NCBI GenBank assembly: GCA_950097015.1
Contig: CATNEN010000038.1
Span: 34,682,501-34,746,500, forward strand
Reading direction: 5' to 3'
Source of the DNA: Macrostomum hystrix
Lineage: Eukaryota; Platyhelminthes; Macrostomidae
DNA: 64,000 bases
The notes below the pieces were generated by a model that worked only from the letters and a program-made list of their open reading frames with translations, had not been told where the DNA came from and did not search any database. The position numbers and the translations under genes are program-made. Below are positions 45,201 through 55,870 of this stretch, one piece after another; the first letter of the stretch is position 1, and each line of letters begins with the position of its first letter.

Positions 45201-45327
45201 TAAAGAAGTTTTCCTTTTTGCAGGCCAACTATCTGTGCTATCCATAGCTGTGCCCTCTGTGTCGGCATGGATTGAGAGTTGCGACACTGAGGATGTGCCC
45301 GCAATGTTGGACGAGCAACAGCAACAA

Positions 45328-45362
<35 letters not shown>

Positions 45363-45495
45363 CACCCAGGAGCAGCTTGAAGCGGATATGGCGGGCATGA
45401 AAAGACTCATGCGCCACCTTTTAAATGACATGCGAGAAACACAGGACGATTACAAGCTAGCTCTGCAGGTTAACGAACTGCTAAACTGCTTCTAG
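32972..45495 (+). CDS. RAB3GAP2: Rab3 GTPase-activating protein non-catalytic subunit (1375 aa, 16 coding exons)
   Basis: Coding exons by splice signals and phase: 32972-33107, 34660-34845, 34938-35007, 35100-35147, 35233-35308, 35384-35485, 36070-36552, 37093-37323, 38091-38393, 39090-39605, 40311-40573, 41371-41740, 42140-42592, 42804-43091, 43827-44157, 45224-45495 (4128 nt). Family landmarks appear in order: GSPEWTCVILGHESGHVTFL, FDQLVTASLVGGPYATI, GQSPFVGFFYASEDQWQPLL, KLEPATPLSLRYGLMD, RMWKGYRGAQ, LVIYASRRGLLEVW, GPRVAAFNVTRNGRLLY, and TDKAGRQPG with RRELGMS. Length is close to that of vertebrate RAB3GAP2 (about 1390). The protein regulates the RAB3GAP1/2 complex (Rab3 GAP, Rab18 GEF) in vesicle traffic. 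Two polyglutamine tracts (exon 7, 11 residues; exon 16, about 16) are lineage-specific. Minisatellites fill most introns. Confidence 0.92.
33379..34022 (+). mobile_element. TA-flanked MITE, copy 1 (RAB3GAP2 intron 1)
   Basis: 644 bp with terminal inverted repeats (GGGTAAT...ATTACCC; inner ggatcatcaaccaaaca / tgttcagttgatgataca) and TA on both sides. The left end carries an extra ggtaat. Similar over its whole length to 56515-57157 (inverted) and 57667-58313. TA duplication suggests a Tc1/mariner-type source. No transposase. Confidence 0.82.
35592..35913. repeat. 28-bp minisatellite in RAB3GAP2 intron 6
   Basis: About 11 units containing gattt gagtaggttttctaaag (gagtaggttttctaaag), with ggttga/ggtaca variants. 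Confidence 0.93.
36553..37092 (+). repeat. Stop-free 540-bp intron 7 of RAB3GAP2 filled with a 15-bp repeat
   Basis: Exon 7 ends ...GGCTCTCAG and exon 8 begins GCCTCCCAA. Between them about 29 copies of tctgtttatctggtg (and variants) lie in a phase-0 intron of exactly 180 codons without a stop. The donor gtctgt is itself a repeat-unit sequence and is weak; the acceptor cttatcccgcag is good. Splicing gives a protein matching the family length. Retention would insert a Cys/Leu/Phe/Ile/Trp-rich segment. Confidence 0.8.
37660..37960. repeat. 26-bp minisatellite in RAB3GAP2 intron 8
   Basis: About 11 units of gattcttagaaaatcacaat + ctaacc, preceded by looser versions from 37385. Each unit holds a branch-point-like CTAAC followed by an acceptor-like ttcttag. 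Confidence 0.92.
38452..39050. repeat. 12-bp and related repeats in RAB3GAP2 intron 9
   Basis: Ten copies of ctgcctaccttc (38456-38575) grade into a looser ctacctacc-rich region with 65-70 bp blocks (ctacttgtctacaaacctac) repeated to 39020. The whole tract is pyrimidine-biased up to the acceptor. Confidence 0.9.
39760..40030. repeat. 19-bp (38-bp dimer) minisatellite in RAB3GAP2 intron 10
   Basis: Alternating agagttaaagtacatacgc and agatttaaagtacacgcgc units forming a 38-bp dimer. Confidence 0.9.
40640..40960. repeat. 25-bp minisatellite in RAB3GAP2 intron 11
   Basis: About 11 units containing agatctagatccagaatccc + ttctt, immediately followed by a SINE. Confidence 0.92.
40972..41300 (+). 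mobile_element. SINE family A in RAB3GAP2 intron 11
   Basis: Begins at the B-box region (caccaaggtcactgaggtcg); the A box is lost. Full body and a short attattttat tail. Sense to the host gene. Confidence 0.75.
41741..42139 (+). repeat. Stop-free 399-bp intron 12 of RAB3GAP2 filled with a 15-bp repeat
   Basis: Phase-0 intron of 133 codons with no stop, made of about 25 copies of tgtcatagcacacaa (variants ataaca, atagcg). The donor gttggt is weak; the acceptor ctccaaccag is acceptable. Translated through, it gives a QCHST-type repeat. The spliced product fits the family better. Confidence 0.8.
42593..42803. other. RAB3GAP2 intron 13 with a 14-bp inverted repeat
   Basis: A 211-bp intron holding agctcgaatccgcg near the 5' end and cgcggattcgagct near the 3' end, enclosing short ggctaattag repeats. 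The RNA could form a hairpin that brings the splice sites together. Confidence 0.5.
43110..43740. repeat. 24-bp minisatellite in RAB3GAP2 intron 14
   Basis: About 26 units containing gcagattccggggtgtctgt + ttgg. The unit is a multiple of three and open for over 600 bp in frame with exon 14, but a stop at 43743-43745 closes the frame before the acceptor. Confidence 0.92.
44190..45192. repeat. 31-bp then 21-bp minisatellite in RAB3GAP2 intron 15
   Basis: First about 13 copies of a 31-nt unit (tagacagtagccttccatcc + tacatccatcc), then about 27 copies of a 21-nt unit (tagacaagtagccttccatc + c). The long unit contains the short one with a 10-nt addition and an 'a' deletion, so the two arrays share an origin. 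Confidence 0.95.
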
Positions 45496-45844
45496 TCCTG
45501 TGGTTTGCCTACGCGACATGCTATCCAAAAACCATTTTATCCTTTTCACTCGCGATATTTTACTTATTTTACTAAATCTATATCTTAACTTGTACTTTCT
45601 ACATTTTCTTGTTCAATACCGTGTTACAGATTATTCCTCATTCAAAAAGTACAATTTATCTATTGTTTAATTCTAGTATTGTTTCAATTACATAAATTGA
45701 TTAATCGATTAATTTTTTTGATATATATCGGGTGTTAGATGTGGTTGCGCCTGAAGAAGCTGTGGTTTCAGAAAATATATTTCCTGCTTAATGAATATTT
45801 GATGTAAATGTAATTCTAGTCCTAGCTTCTTACGTTTCTTTTAT
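45496..45844. other. 3' flank of RAB3GAP2
   Basis: AT-rich, probable 3' UTR. No canonical AATAAA was found near the stop. Nothing else recognised. Confidence 0.4.
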
Positions 45845-47630
45845 CTAGTCTACAGTCCCACTGTCTCTTATCTACAGTCTACTGTCCCACTGTCTCTTAT
45901 CTACAGTCTACTGTCCCACTGTCTCTTATCTACAGTCTACTGTCCCACTGTCTCTTATCTACAGTCTACTGTCCCACTGTCTCTTATCTACAGTCTACTG
46001 TCCCACTGTCTCTTATCTACAGTCTACTGTCCCACTGTCTCTTATCTACAGTCTACTGTCCCACTGTCTCTTATCTACAGTCTACAGTCCCACTGTCTCT
46101 ATCTACAGTCTACTGTCCCACTATCTCTTATCTACTGTCTACTGTCCCACTGTCTCTTATCTACAGTCTACAGTCCCACTGTCTCTTATCTACAGTCTAC
46201 TGTCCCACTGTCTCTTATCCACACTCTACTGTCCGACTGTCTCTTATCTACAGTCTACTGTCCCACTGTCTCTTATCTACACTCTACTGTCCCACTGTCT
46301 CTTATCTACACTCTACTGTCCCACTGTCTCTTATCTACACTCTACTCTCCCACTGTCTCTTATCCACACTCTACTGTCCCACTGTCTCTTATCTACACTC
46401 TACTGTCCCACTGTCTCTTATCTACACTCTACTCTCCCACTGTCTCTTATCCACACTCTACTGTCCCACTGTCTCTTATCTACACTCTACTCTCCCACTG
46501 TCTCTTATCTACACTCTACTGTCCGACTGTCTCTTATCTACAGTCTACTGTCCCACTGTCTCTTATCTACAGTCTACTGTCCCACTGTCTCTTATCTACA
46601 CTCTACTGTCCCACTGTCTCTTATCTACACTCTACTGTCCCACTGTCTCTTATCTACACTCTACTGTCCCACTGTCTCTTATCTACACTCTACTGTCCCA
46701 CTGTCTCTTATCCACACTCTACTGTCCCACTGTCTCTTATCCTTACTCTACTGTCCCACTGTCTCTTATCCACACTCTACTGTCCCACTGTCTCTTATCT
46801 ACACTCTACTGTCCCACTGTCTCTTATCTACACTCTACTCTCCCACTGTCTCTTATCCACACTCTACTGTCCCACTGTCTCTTATCTACAGTCTACAGTC
46901 CCACTGTCTCTTATCTACAGTCTACTGTCCCACTGTCTCTTATCCACACTCTACTGTCCGACTGTCTCTTATCTACAGTCTACTGTCCCACTGTCTCTTA
47001 TCTACACTCTACTGTCCCACTGTCTCTTATCTACACTCTACTGTCCCACTGTCTCTTATCTACACTCTACTGTCCCACTGTCTCTTATCTACACTCTACT
47101 GTCCCACTGTCTCTTATCTACACTCTACTGTCCCACTGTCTCTTATCCACACTCTACTGTCCCACTGTCTCTTATCCTTACTCTACTGTCCCACTGTCTC
47201 TTATCTACACTCTACTCTCCCACTGTCTCTTATCTACACTCTACTGTCCCACTGTCTCTTATCTACACTCTACTCTCCCACTGTCTCTTATCCACACTCT
47301 ACTGTCCCACTGTCTCTTATCTACACTCTACTCTCCCACTGTCTCTTATCCACACTCTACTGTCCCACTGTCTCTTATCTACACTCTACTCTCCCACTGT
47401 CTCTTATCCACACTCTACTGTCCCACTGTCTCTTATCTACACTCTACTCTCCCACTGTCTCTTATCCACACTCTACTGTCCCACTGTCTCTTATCTACAC
47501 TCTACTGTCCCACTGTCTCTTATCCACACTCTACTCTCCCACTGTCTCTTATCCACAGTCTACTCTCCCACGGTCTCTTATCCAGTCTACTCTCCCACGG
47601 TCTCTTATCCAGTCCACTCTCCCACTCCCT
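45845..47630. repeat. 29-bp minisatellite, ~61 copies
   Basis: Unit contains tctcttatctacactctact + gtcccactg. Variants acagt/acact, ctgtc/ctctc, tctac/tccac are spread in blocks along the 1.8 kb. Confidence 0.96.
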
Positions 47631-48555
47631 AACCACGTATCTTGAAAATGAGCAAGGGCAGATGTTGCTAAAAGCTTCTATAATTAGTTTCAACGAGTCT
47701 TCAAATTGTTATTTACAGTCTACTCAATGAAAACTCAGTTAGTTATGTACGAGTATATTTGTTAATATAAGTGCAAAAGCTTCAAGAACTGCCCTACTAT
47801 AAATAGGAAATCAAAACTTAATTTCATACAACAGGTGCGGTGAAGCGGTGTGCAAAAATATAACCGAAAATGAAAGCAACAGTGTTTTAGTTTTTAAGAT
47901 ACTGTTAAATAGATCATTTTAACGTACTAGGTTATAATCATATAACTATAATATTATGTTTTTGAGTTTAGTAATAATACATAAAAATGCTGACATAAAA
48001 AAACTAAAAACAGGGCGCAACCTAAAGTGTGGTTTTAAACTGTACAATGGACACAAATATATCAATACGTGGGCAAGCGATTAAATATGTATTCTCAATT
48101 ATGAAGTAGTTGAATTACTGCACGAGGTAATTTACTCGTAATAACACCGTTTTTCCAAATAATCAGATAAAATGATATCTGATCAATAATCAATAATCAG
48201 ACTCAATCCTTGATCATAAAGTTTGTGCGTCTCTTATTTGTGAATACAAAATACTTTGCGAAAAACAACAGAAAAAAACAACTAACAGGTGCAGAATTAA
48301 CAACATATTGTTAATATCAAATATTTGATGCACACTTTTGTAGCTTTGCAGACTGAGTTTTATAAGCATTTAGAATTGAGACGTGCTCACGTAGAATTAT
48401 TTAAGCAGACAACTCTATCGTAACGAACTGGCCTGTCCATCGTCAGGAAAGTGGACAAGTTTATTCTTAGAAAGCGGACAAGTTCATAAAAGGAAGTGGA
48501 CGATTTCAATGTAAGAAAATTGACAAGTTCATCGTTAGAAGTAGACAAAGTCCAT
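47631..48555. other. AT-rich intergenic DNA between two arrays
   Basis: No gene recognised. Degenerate gtggacaagtt units of the next array begin at about 48450. Confidence 0.5.
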
Positions 48556-49985
48556 TTTTACAATTTGGACAAGTCTATTCTTAAAAAGTGGACAAGTCCA
48601 TTCTTACAAAGTGGACAAGTCCATTTTTACAAAGTGGACAACTCCATTCTTACAAAGTGGACAAGTCCATTCTTACAAAGTGGACAAGTATATTCTTACA
48701 AAGTGGACAAGTCCATTCTTACAAAGTGGACAAGTCCATTCTTACAAAGTGGACAAGTCCATTCTTACAAAGTGGACAAGTCCATTCTTACAAAGTGGAC
48801 TCATTCATTCTCAAAGAGTGGACAAGTCTATTCTTACAAAGTGGACAAGTCCATTCTTACAAAGTGGACAAGTATATTTTTACAAAGTGGACAAGTCCAT
48901 TCTTACAAAGTGGACAAGTCCATTTTTACAAAGTGGACAACTCCATTCTTACAAAGTGGACAAGTATATTCTTACAAAGTGGACAAGTCCATTCTTACAA
49001 AGTGGAAAAGTCCATTCTTACAAAGTGGACAAGTCCATTTTTACAAAGTGGACAAGTCCATTCTTACAAAGTGGACAAGTCCATTCTTACAAAGTGGACA
49101 AGTCCATTCTTACAAAGTGGACAAGTCCATTCTTACAAAGTGGACAAGTCCATTCTTACAAAGTGGACAAGTCCATTCTTACAAAGTGGACAACTCCATT
49201 CTTACAAAGTGGACAAGTATATTTTTACAAAGTGGACAAGTCCATTCTTACAAAGTGGACAAGTCCATTTTTACAAAGTGGACAACTCCATTCTTACAAA
49301 GTGGACAAGTATATTCTTACAAAGTGGACAAGTCCATTCTTACAAAGTGGACAACTCCATTCTTACAAAGTGGACAAGTCCATTTTTACAAAGTGGACAC
49401 TCCATTCTTACAAAGTGGACAACTCCATTCTTACAAAGTGGACAAGTATATTTTTACAAAGTGGACAAGTCCATTCTTACAAAGTGGACAAGTCCATTTT
49501 TACAAAGTGGACAACTCCATTCTTACAAAGTGGACAAGTATATTCTTACAAAGTGGACAAGTCCATTCTTACAAAGTGGAAAAGTCCATTCTTACAAAGT
49601 GGACAAGTCCATTCTTACAAAGTGGACAAGTCCATTCTTACAAAGTGGACAAGTCCATTCTTACAAAGTGGACAAGTCCATTCTTACAAAGTGGACAAGT
49701 CCATTCTTACAAAGTGGACAAGTCCATTCTTACAAAGTGGACAAGTCCATTCTTACAAAGTGGACAAGTCCATTCTTACAAAGTGGACAAGTCCATTCTT
49801 ACAAAGTGGACAAGTCCATTCTTACAAAGTGGACAACTCCATTCTTACAAAGTGGACAAGTCCATTTTTACAAAGTGGACACTCCATTCTTACAAAGTGG
49901 ACAAGTCCACTCTTACAAAGTGGACAAGTCCATTCTTACAAAGTGGACAAGTCCATTCTTACAAAGTGGACAAGTCCATTCTTTT
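48556..49985. repeat. 23-bp minisatellite, ~62 copies, open in all three plus-strand frames
   Basis: Unit ttcttacaaagtggacaagt + cca. Because 23 is not a multiple of three and the unit has no stop in any plus frame, all three frames stay open for about 1.4 kb and encode one 23-residue super-repeat in different phases. Its right end lies about 50 bp from the ULK stop codon (50035-50037), so ULK transcripts may carry it antisense in the 3' UTR. Confidence 0.96.
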
Positions 49986-50034
49986 CCAACTGACCAACCA
50001 AAACATGTTCTCAAAACCAGCGAGCTGTCCAAGG

Positions 50035-53000
50035 TCACGGTGAGCACGCAGCTCCGATTTGTCGCGATTGAATGAGTCCCCGACTCTCCAACCGGCGCAG
50101 TCGTTTCTCAACTAGCTGAGTAGCCTCGGTGAGTATTCGATGATCCCGCGGCGCCGAGGCGATCTCTGCTAGGCCGTGCAGCAGCACCCTGGCTGCTTTG
50201 TACTGCCTGAAGCAGCGCTCGAGCTCGCCGAATGCCTCCTCCAGTGTGGCCGATTCGAACATGTCCACAGCGTATTGATAGATCAGCTTCTCGGCTGACA
50301 GATCGTTGGCCAGCTGTTTCTGCAGCTGACTGTCTGCCACCGAGGTGGTGTGACGCTGCAGCTGCTTGCACCTGAGCCAGTTAATGAGGTGACATGAGAC
50401 ATGCTGGCATGGTCCCTTCTCTGATGGGATTTTATAAGCCCGCATATTTTGTTCTAGAGTGCCCAGCCTAGTTCCAGATGTGCCGCTTCCAAGCACTATA
50501 TGATAGGGATTCTCTGTTCTAGATGATAGGGGATTCTCTGATCTTGATGACGGGAATTCCTTTTTCTAGATGATGGGGATTCCTTGTCCTAGATGATAGG
50601 GATTCCTTGTTCTAGATCAGGGGTAGGCAAACTTATTTGCTGGCGGGCCAAAGAGAGAGCCTAAAAGACGACAGCGGGCCGCATTGACTGTATAAATATG
50701 AGATAGGGGAGAGATGAGACACGGGAGAGATGAGACACAGGAAAGATGGGACACGAGAGAGATGAGACACGGGAGAGATGAGACACGGGAGAGATGGGAC
50801 ACGAGAGAGATGAGACACGAGAGAGATGAGACACGGGAGAGATTAGACACGGGAGAGATTAGACACGGGAGAAATTAGACACGGGAGAGATTAGACACGG
50901 GAGAGATTAGACACGGGAGAAATTAGACACGGGAGAGATTAGACACGGGAGAGATTAGACACGGGAGAGATTAGACACGGGAGAGATTAGATACAGGAGA
51001 GATGAGACGCGAGAGAGATGAAACAGGACACTGTAGATGTCAGAAGGGGCAACGGGCCGGATTTGGGAGCTTCGAGGGCCGCATCTGGCCCGCGGGCCGG
51101 AGTTTGCCGACCCCAGCTGTTCTAGATGATAGGAATTCCTTTTTCTAGATGATGGGGGATTCTCAGTTCAAGATGAAAAAGGATTCTCTGTTCTTGATGA
51201 CGGGGATTCCCTCTTCTTGATGACGGGAATTCCCTATTCTTGATGACGGGAATTCCCTGTTCTTGATGACGGGGATTCCCTTCTAGATGCCGGAAATTCC
51301 CTTTTCTAGATGATAGGTGATTCCCTGGTCTAGATGACGGGGATTCCCTTCTAGATGACGGGAATTCCCTTTTCTAGATGATGGGGATTCCCTGGTTTAG
51401 ATGACGGGGATTCCCTGTTCTAGATGATTGGGAATTCCCGATTGTACCAGTCGATCTTGATTTTGATTATAGGGTTTTCTAGCATCCTAGATAAATGGAA
51501 TTCTAGCATTATTTAATTTAATTCAATAGGTTTCTATAAGGGATTCATATAGCTGTGACGCATTAGCAACGGATTTCTAACTCGTATAATTTTATGACTA
51601 GATCTAAGTTATGCAATGATCCAATATCATACCGAATGTGGCACTGATGATAGTGCCTATTCATGATGGTCAGCAGGTCCTTGACAGCAGCTGTGGGCTG
51701 CAGCACAGATCTACTCAGTTGATCCCGAGCCAGTCGCACGGCGTTGCTTAGGAAATGTTGAATACGCGAGTAGAGCAGCAGCTGCTCAACCTGACGCTGC
51801 AACTCGCTGGGCAGGCCGAGAGCTGAGCTAGCAGCGGCGAGCGGAGCAGACCTGCTCTGGGCCAGCTCGGTTAGATAATCGACAAAGGTTAGTACAAAGC
51901 GCAGCTTTTCAACCGTCTGAACATGCTCGGCGCTCATCAGAGTCTCCTCAGACAGCTCCGGCGCCGCTTCATTATCGGCGTCGTCGTCGTTGGCGAAGTC
52001 GCCAAGATCCCCGTGGCTGCCGCCGGCTCTGGCTGCAGCGGCGTCCAGATCACCCGGCGCGGAAGCGGCAGCCGCGGCGGCCATGTAGAATGGCACCAGC
52101 GAACTGGGTGGTGGCGAGGCGGCGCAAGCGCCGGCGCCGAAATCTACGACGCCAGTTAGAGAGGCCGGAGAGCCGCTGCCGCCTGAGTCTCCTCGTCGAC
52201 GTCGCCGACGATCGAGACTGAATTGAACCTGAAATTAGAAATTTCGGAGTAGCATTGACAGATGTGAAATTTCGGAGTAGCATTCACAGATATTAGAATA
52301 GCAATCACAGATATTAGAATAGCAATCACAGATATTAGAATAGCATTCACAGATATTAGAATAGCAATCACAGATATTAGAGTGTAGCATTCACAGATAT
52401 TAGAATAGCATTCACAGATATTAGAGTAGCATTCACAGATATTAGAGTAGCATTCACAGATATTAGAGTGTAGCATTCACAGATATTAGAATAGCATTCA
52501 CAGATATTAGAGTAGCATTCACAGATATTAGAGTAGCATTCACAGATATTAGAGTGTAGCATTCACAGATATTAGAATAGCATTCACAGATATTAGAGTA
52601 GCATTCACAGATATTAGAGTGTAGCATTCACAGATATTAGAGTGTAGCATTCACAGATATTAGAGTGTAGTATTCACAGATATTAGAGTGTAGCATTCAC
52701 AGATATTAGAGTGTAGCATTCACAGATATTAGAGTAGCATTCACAGATATTAGAGTAGCATTCACAGACCTTCGAGAAACATTCACAGACGTTCGAGAAA
52801 CATTCACAGACGTTTGAGAGACATTCACAGATGTTTGAGAATCGCTTTAAAAAATAACAGCGAATTCTTACCATTGGAGGCGACATTCTAGCCAAGTCAA
52901 ATCCTCCAGCCACAAATTCTTTATCAACGGCGCTAGCCGGAGGCAGTCTACTAACAGCCGTTGTAGACGTTGTCGCAGCTGTAGCAGTTGAAATCCCAAC

Positions 53001-55691
53001 TGTCGTCGGCGTTGTCCCTGTCGTCGTTGACGGTGGCGGCGGCGGCGATGGCGACGGAGAGGGCCGCAGGAGGTTTCTGGAGCGCTCGATGCTGCCAGAA
53101 CCGGCGCCAGTTTGAAATAGGCGAGCGGCGGCGGCTGCGCCAGCCAACGGCTGCTCCTCGACACCGTCTTGACCAATCAGGACGAAGTCGTGACCCGGGT
53201 CTGCTGTCGCACCTGACACAGCGGCTGGCTGCCTTCGCTGCTGCTGCTGCTGCTGCTTTTGAAACACCCAGGCACGAAATCAGTTATTAAAACATACAGG
53301 TGCGAATATTAATTATTTATGCCTGAAGTCGTATAATGTGCATAATTAATGTTTAAAAAATTCCGAAGAATGAATTATCTAGAAGTCAACCAGGTCTAAA
53401 GCCGGTAATTACGCTCGTTAAATTATCTGTTGTGAAATTGATACTTAAAATACCCAAGTGAGAAGTAGACAATTTAACTAACAGGTGACAAATCGACATG
53501 TTAGATAACCAGGTTTGAAGTCGACAATTTAATTAACCAGGTGTCAAAACGACAATTAAATTATCCAGATGTTTAATAGATATTAAGATAACCTGGTTTA
53601 AATCGATAAGTAAAACACAAAGGTGTGAAATTAGTAATTAAAGCGCCATGGTGTGAAATCAATATATAAAACACCAGGATGTGAAATCTTAAAAATGTCA
53701 AGTTTCAATACCAGCTAGTGTGATAACTGTGTAAAGTGTCACACAATCCCATTATAACTTAGTCTAAAAAACAATTCCATTTACCTTGGAGACAACCTGC
53801 TGCTGCGACTGACGCTGGCCAAGCACACTTGGCGTTGGCGGCATAGGCCGACGATGCTGCTGCTGCTGCTGTTGCTGCTGTAGAAACAATGGCGACGATG
53901 CCTCTGACAGTGGCGAAGCGGACAGCATCTTGAGATTGTCGCCCTGAGAGGCCTTCCGCTGCAGCGGCACGGGCACAGCCGAAGCCGGAGCCGGATATAG
54001 AAACGGGTGCTGGTAAAAGTCATCGAAGGTGATCCGATCGGCCGGATTCCGGCGCAGAATTCTCAGCAACAAATCTGTCAACTCAGGCGACGTGTTCGGC
54101 GGCACTCGGGGTCGCAGATTCACATTGCGCTCGTAGAAATCTTTCAAAGCCTGCGGCGTATTGGCGTGAAATGGCGCCGTTCCAGTCAGGCACTGGTAGA
54201 CTATTGTGCCGATGGACCACAGGTCCGCCTTACTGTCGTAGTTCCAGGACATCAGCACCTCGGGCGCCATGTACATCGGGCTACCGCAGAGTGTGCCGGC
54301 CATTTTGCCATCAGCCAGAAATCTGGACGATGCAGTTTTAAAAGGAAAAAATGAGGCCAGAAGGCAGAGATTATGCTTTTTCTCAGGCGATCTAAAGTTG
54401 AACTCAAATAAGTATTGAAACTAAAACTAACAATAACCATGAAATCGAAAACGACACCGCAGTATAAGAAACCAAATATTTACAACCAAATAATTATCTA
54501 ACTCAAACTTGTATCCTCACACCCCGAACCGAAATCCTTAAACTGAATCCAAATCCTTAATCCTCAAACTGAATCCAAAATCCAAATCTAAAATCCTCAA
54601 ACAGAATCCAAATCCAAAATACTTAAACAGAATCCAAAATCCAAAATCCTCAAACAGAAAAAAAATCCATATCCGAAATCCTTAAACAGAATCCAAAATC
54701 CAAATCCAAAATCCTCAAACAGAATCCAAATCCAAAATACTTAAACAGAATCCAAAATCCAAATCCAAAATCCTCAAACAGAAAAAAAAATCCATATCCG
54801 AAATCCTCAAACAGAATCCAAAATCCAAATCTGAAATCTTCAAACAGAATCCGAAATCCAAAATCCTCAAACAGAATCCAAAATCTAAATCCAAAATCCT
54901 CAAACAGAATCCGAAATCCAAATCCAAAATCCTCAAACAAAATCCAAATCCAAAATCCTGAAACAGAATCCAAATCCAAAATTCTCAAACAGAGTCCAAA
55001 ATCCAAATCCGAAATCCTCAAACAGAATCCTAAATCCAAAATCCTGAAACTGAATTCAACTCAGATCCGACCCGAATCTAAACCCCCGATAAACCAAACC
55101 CAGATCCCAACAACCTAAAGAAGAATCCTGGCAAGTTGTTTAGTAAAAAACCAACCTGGCAAAGCCGAAATCGGCAATCTTCACGGAGATCTGGTGCGCC
55201 GGTGGATATTTTTCCCTAGGACTGATTGCGTTCTCCAGACTAGTCCATATTGGCTCAGGCCAGTTTAATAGAAAGTTATGCGGTTTCATATCGCGATGCA
55301 CAACCTGCCTACTAGCAAGGGCTTGCATTGCTCTAGCAATCTGTCTCAGAAAGTGTCTAATAGTATCCTCTGACAGAGTTTTCTTGTCCATCAGATAGCC
55401 GGCAAGATCGCCGCCGTTGCAGTATTCCATGACTAGAAATACCCGATCCTGCGTCTCAATGCAATCCAATAGACCAACAACATTGTCGTGCTTTAGTGTG
55501 CTCAATTCTTTCAATATTTTGATCTCTTTACTTAAAAGATTCTGCGATTTGGCTAAATTCTTCTTCTGAATGACTTTTATAGCCACTTTGCGATGCTGAG
55601 CAACCCTATGCCGGCCTTTGTACACCAGAGCAAACGCGCCATGGCCAATCAGGTCGCGACTGGAGTATTCAAAATCGCCAACTGGCTCCAT
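50035..55691 (-). CDS. ULK: ULK1/2-type (Atg1/UNC-51) autophagy-initiating Ser/Thr kinase (796 aa, 5 exons)
   Basis: Minus-strand exons 55691-55156, 54322-53785, 53255-52872, 52228-51633, 50371-50035 join in phase (2391 nt). An in-frame TAG precedes the ATG. The kinase domain (about 1-280) has [45 protein letters not shown] and [14 protein letters not shown], close to ULK1/2. A Ser/Pro/Gln-rich linker has two polyQ runs and a DFVLIGQD motif where ULK1/2 have DFVMVP. The C-terminal early-autophagy-targeting region is clear: [77 protein letters not shown]. Known role: phosphorylates Atg13/FIP200/Beclin complexes downstream of TOR and AMPK. It is shorter than human ULK1 (about 1050 aa) because the linker is short. 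Confidence 0.93.
50500..51440. repeat. 23-24 bp minisatellite in ULK intron 4, interrupted by a MITE
   Basis: Units of ttctagatgatagggattcc + ctg lie at 50500-50617 and again at 51120-51440, with a hAT-like element between. Confidence 0.88.
50618..51119. mobile_element. hAT-like MITE (502 bp) with internal 16-bp array
   Basis: Ends caggggtaggcaaactt and agtttgccgaccccagctg are imperfect inverted repeats of the CAGGGGT(C/A)GGCAAACT type known from hAT elements. Subterminal gcgggcc motifs occur at both ends. Flanked by ttctagat at 50610-50617 and 51120-51127, the expected 8-bp duplication (though that octamer is also part of the surrounding repeat). The inside is about 18 copies of gagagatgagacacgg. 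No transposase. Confidence 0.75.
52240..52850. repeat. 21/24-bp minisatellite in ULK intron 3
   Basis: Units cagatattagagtagcattc + a, with a gtgt insertion in some copies. The last units before exon 3 are diverged (cagacgttcgagaaacattc). Confidence 0.93.
53330..53700. repeat. Degenerate ~30-bp repeat in ULK intron 2
   Basis: Loosely repeated taaccaggtgtgaaat and cgacaatttaat elements, older than the other arrays. Confidence 0.5.
54520..55060. repeat. A/C-rich repeat in ULK intron 1
   Basis: Variable-length units of aatccaaaatcctcaaacag, with one 130-bp block duplicated (54651-54780 and following). Strand-asymmetric: almost no G on the plus strand. Confidence 0.88.
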
Positions 55692-55800
55692 AAGCGAATT
55701 TGACTATTCTTCACTGATTGTGTGCCAAGCACTACAGAGAACTGCTTGACTCTGTGTGCTATTTCTTCAACTGGAAGGGATTAAAATTAGGCCAACTTTA
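55692..55800 (-). promoter_or_regulatory. Presumed ULK 5' flank
   Basis: The region directly above the ULK ATG; no motif could be assigned. Confidence 0.25.
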
Positions 55801-55804
55801 TATT

Positions 55805-55870
55805 TACAAAAAAACTGGATTCGAACCTCCGACCTTCAAGTTGTTAGCCCAATGCTCTAACCACTAGGCA
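55805..55870 (-). mobile_element. tRNA-like SINE head (family B related), minus strand
   Basis: On the minus strand: tgcctagtggttagagcatt then ggtcggaggttcgaatcc, i.e. A-box-like and B-box sequences 40 nt apart. No SINE body follows, and no folded tRNA with a complete acceptor stem is evident. Confidence 0.5.

Noticed and set aside
48496-50075. Three overlapping 460-515 codon open frames
   Set aside because: They are the three phases of one 23-bp stop-free repeat. There is no signal, codon bias or start context.
55805-55870. Functional tRNA gene
   Set aside because: A and B boxes present on the minus strand, but no complete cloverleaf could be drawn; related heads occur in the SINEs here.
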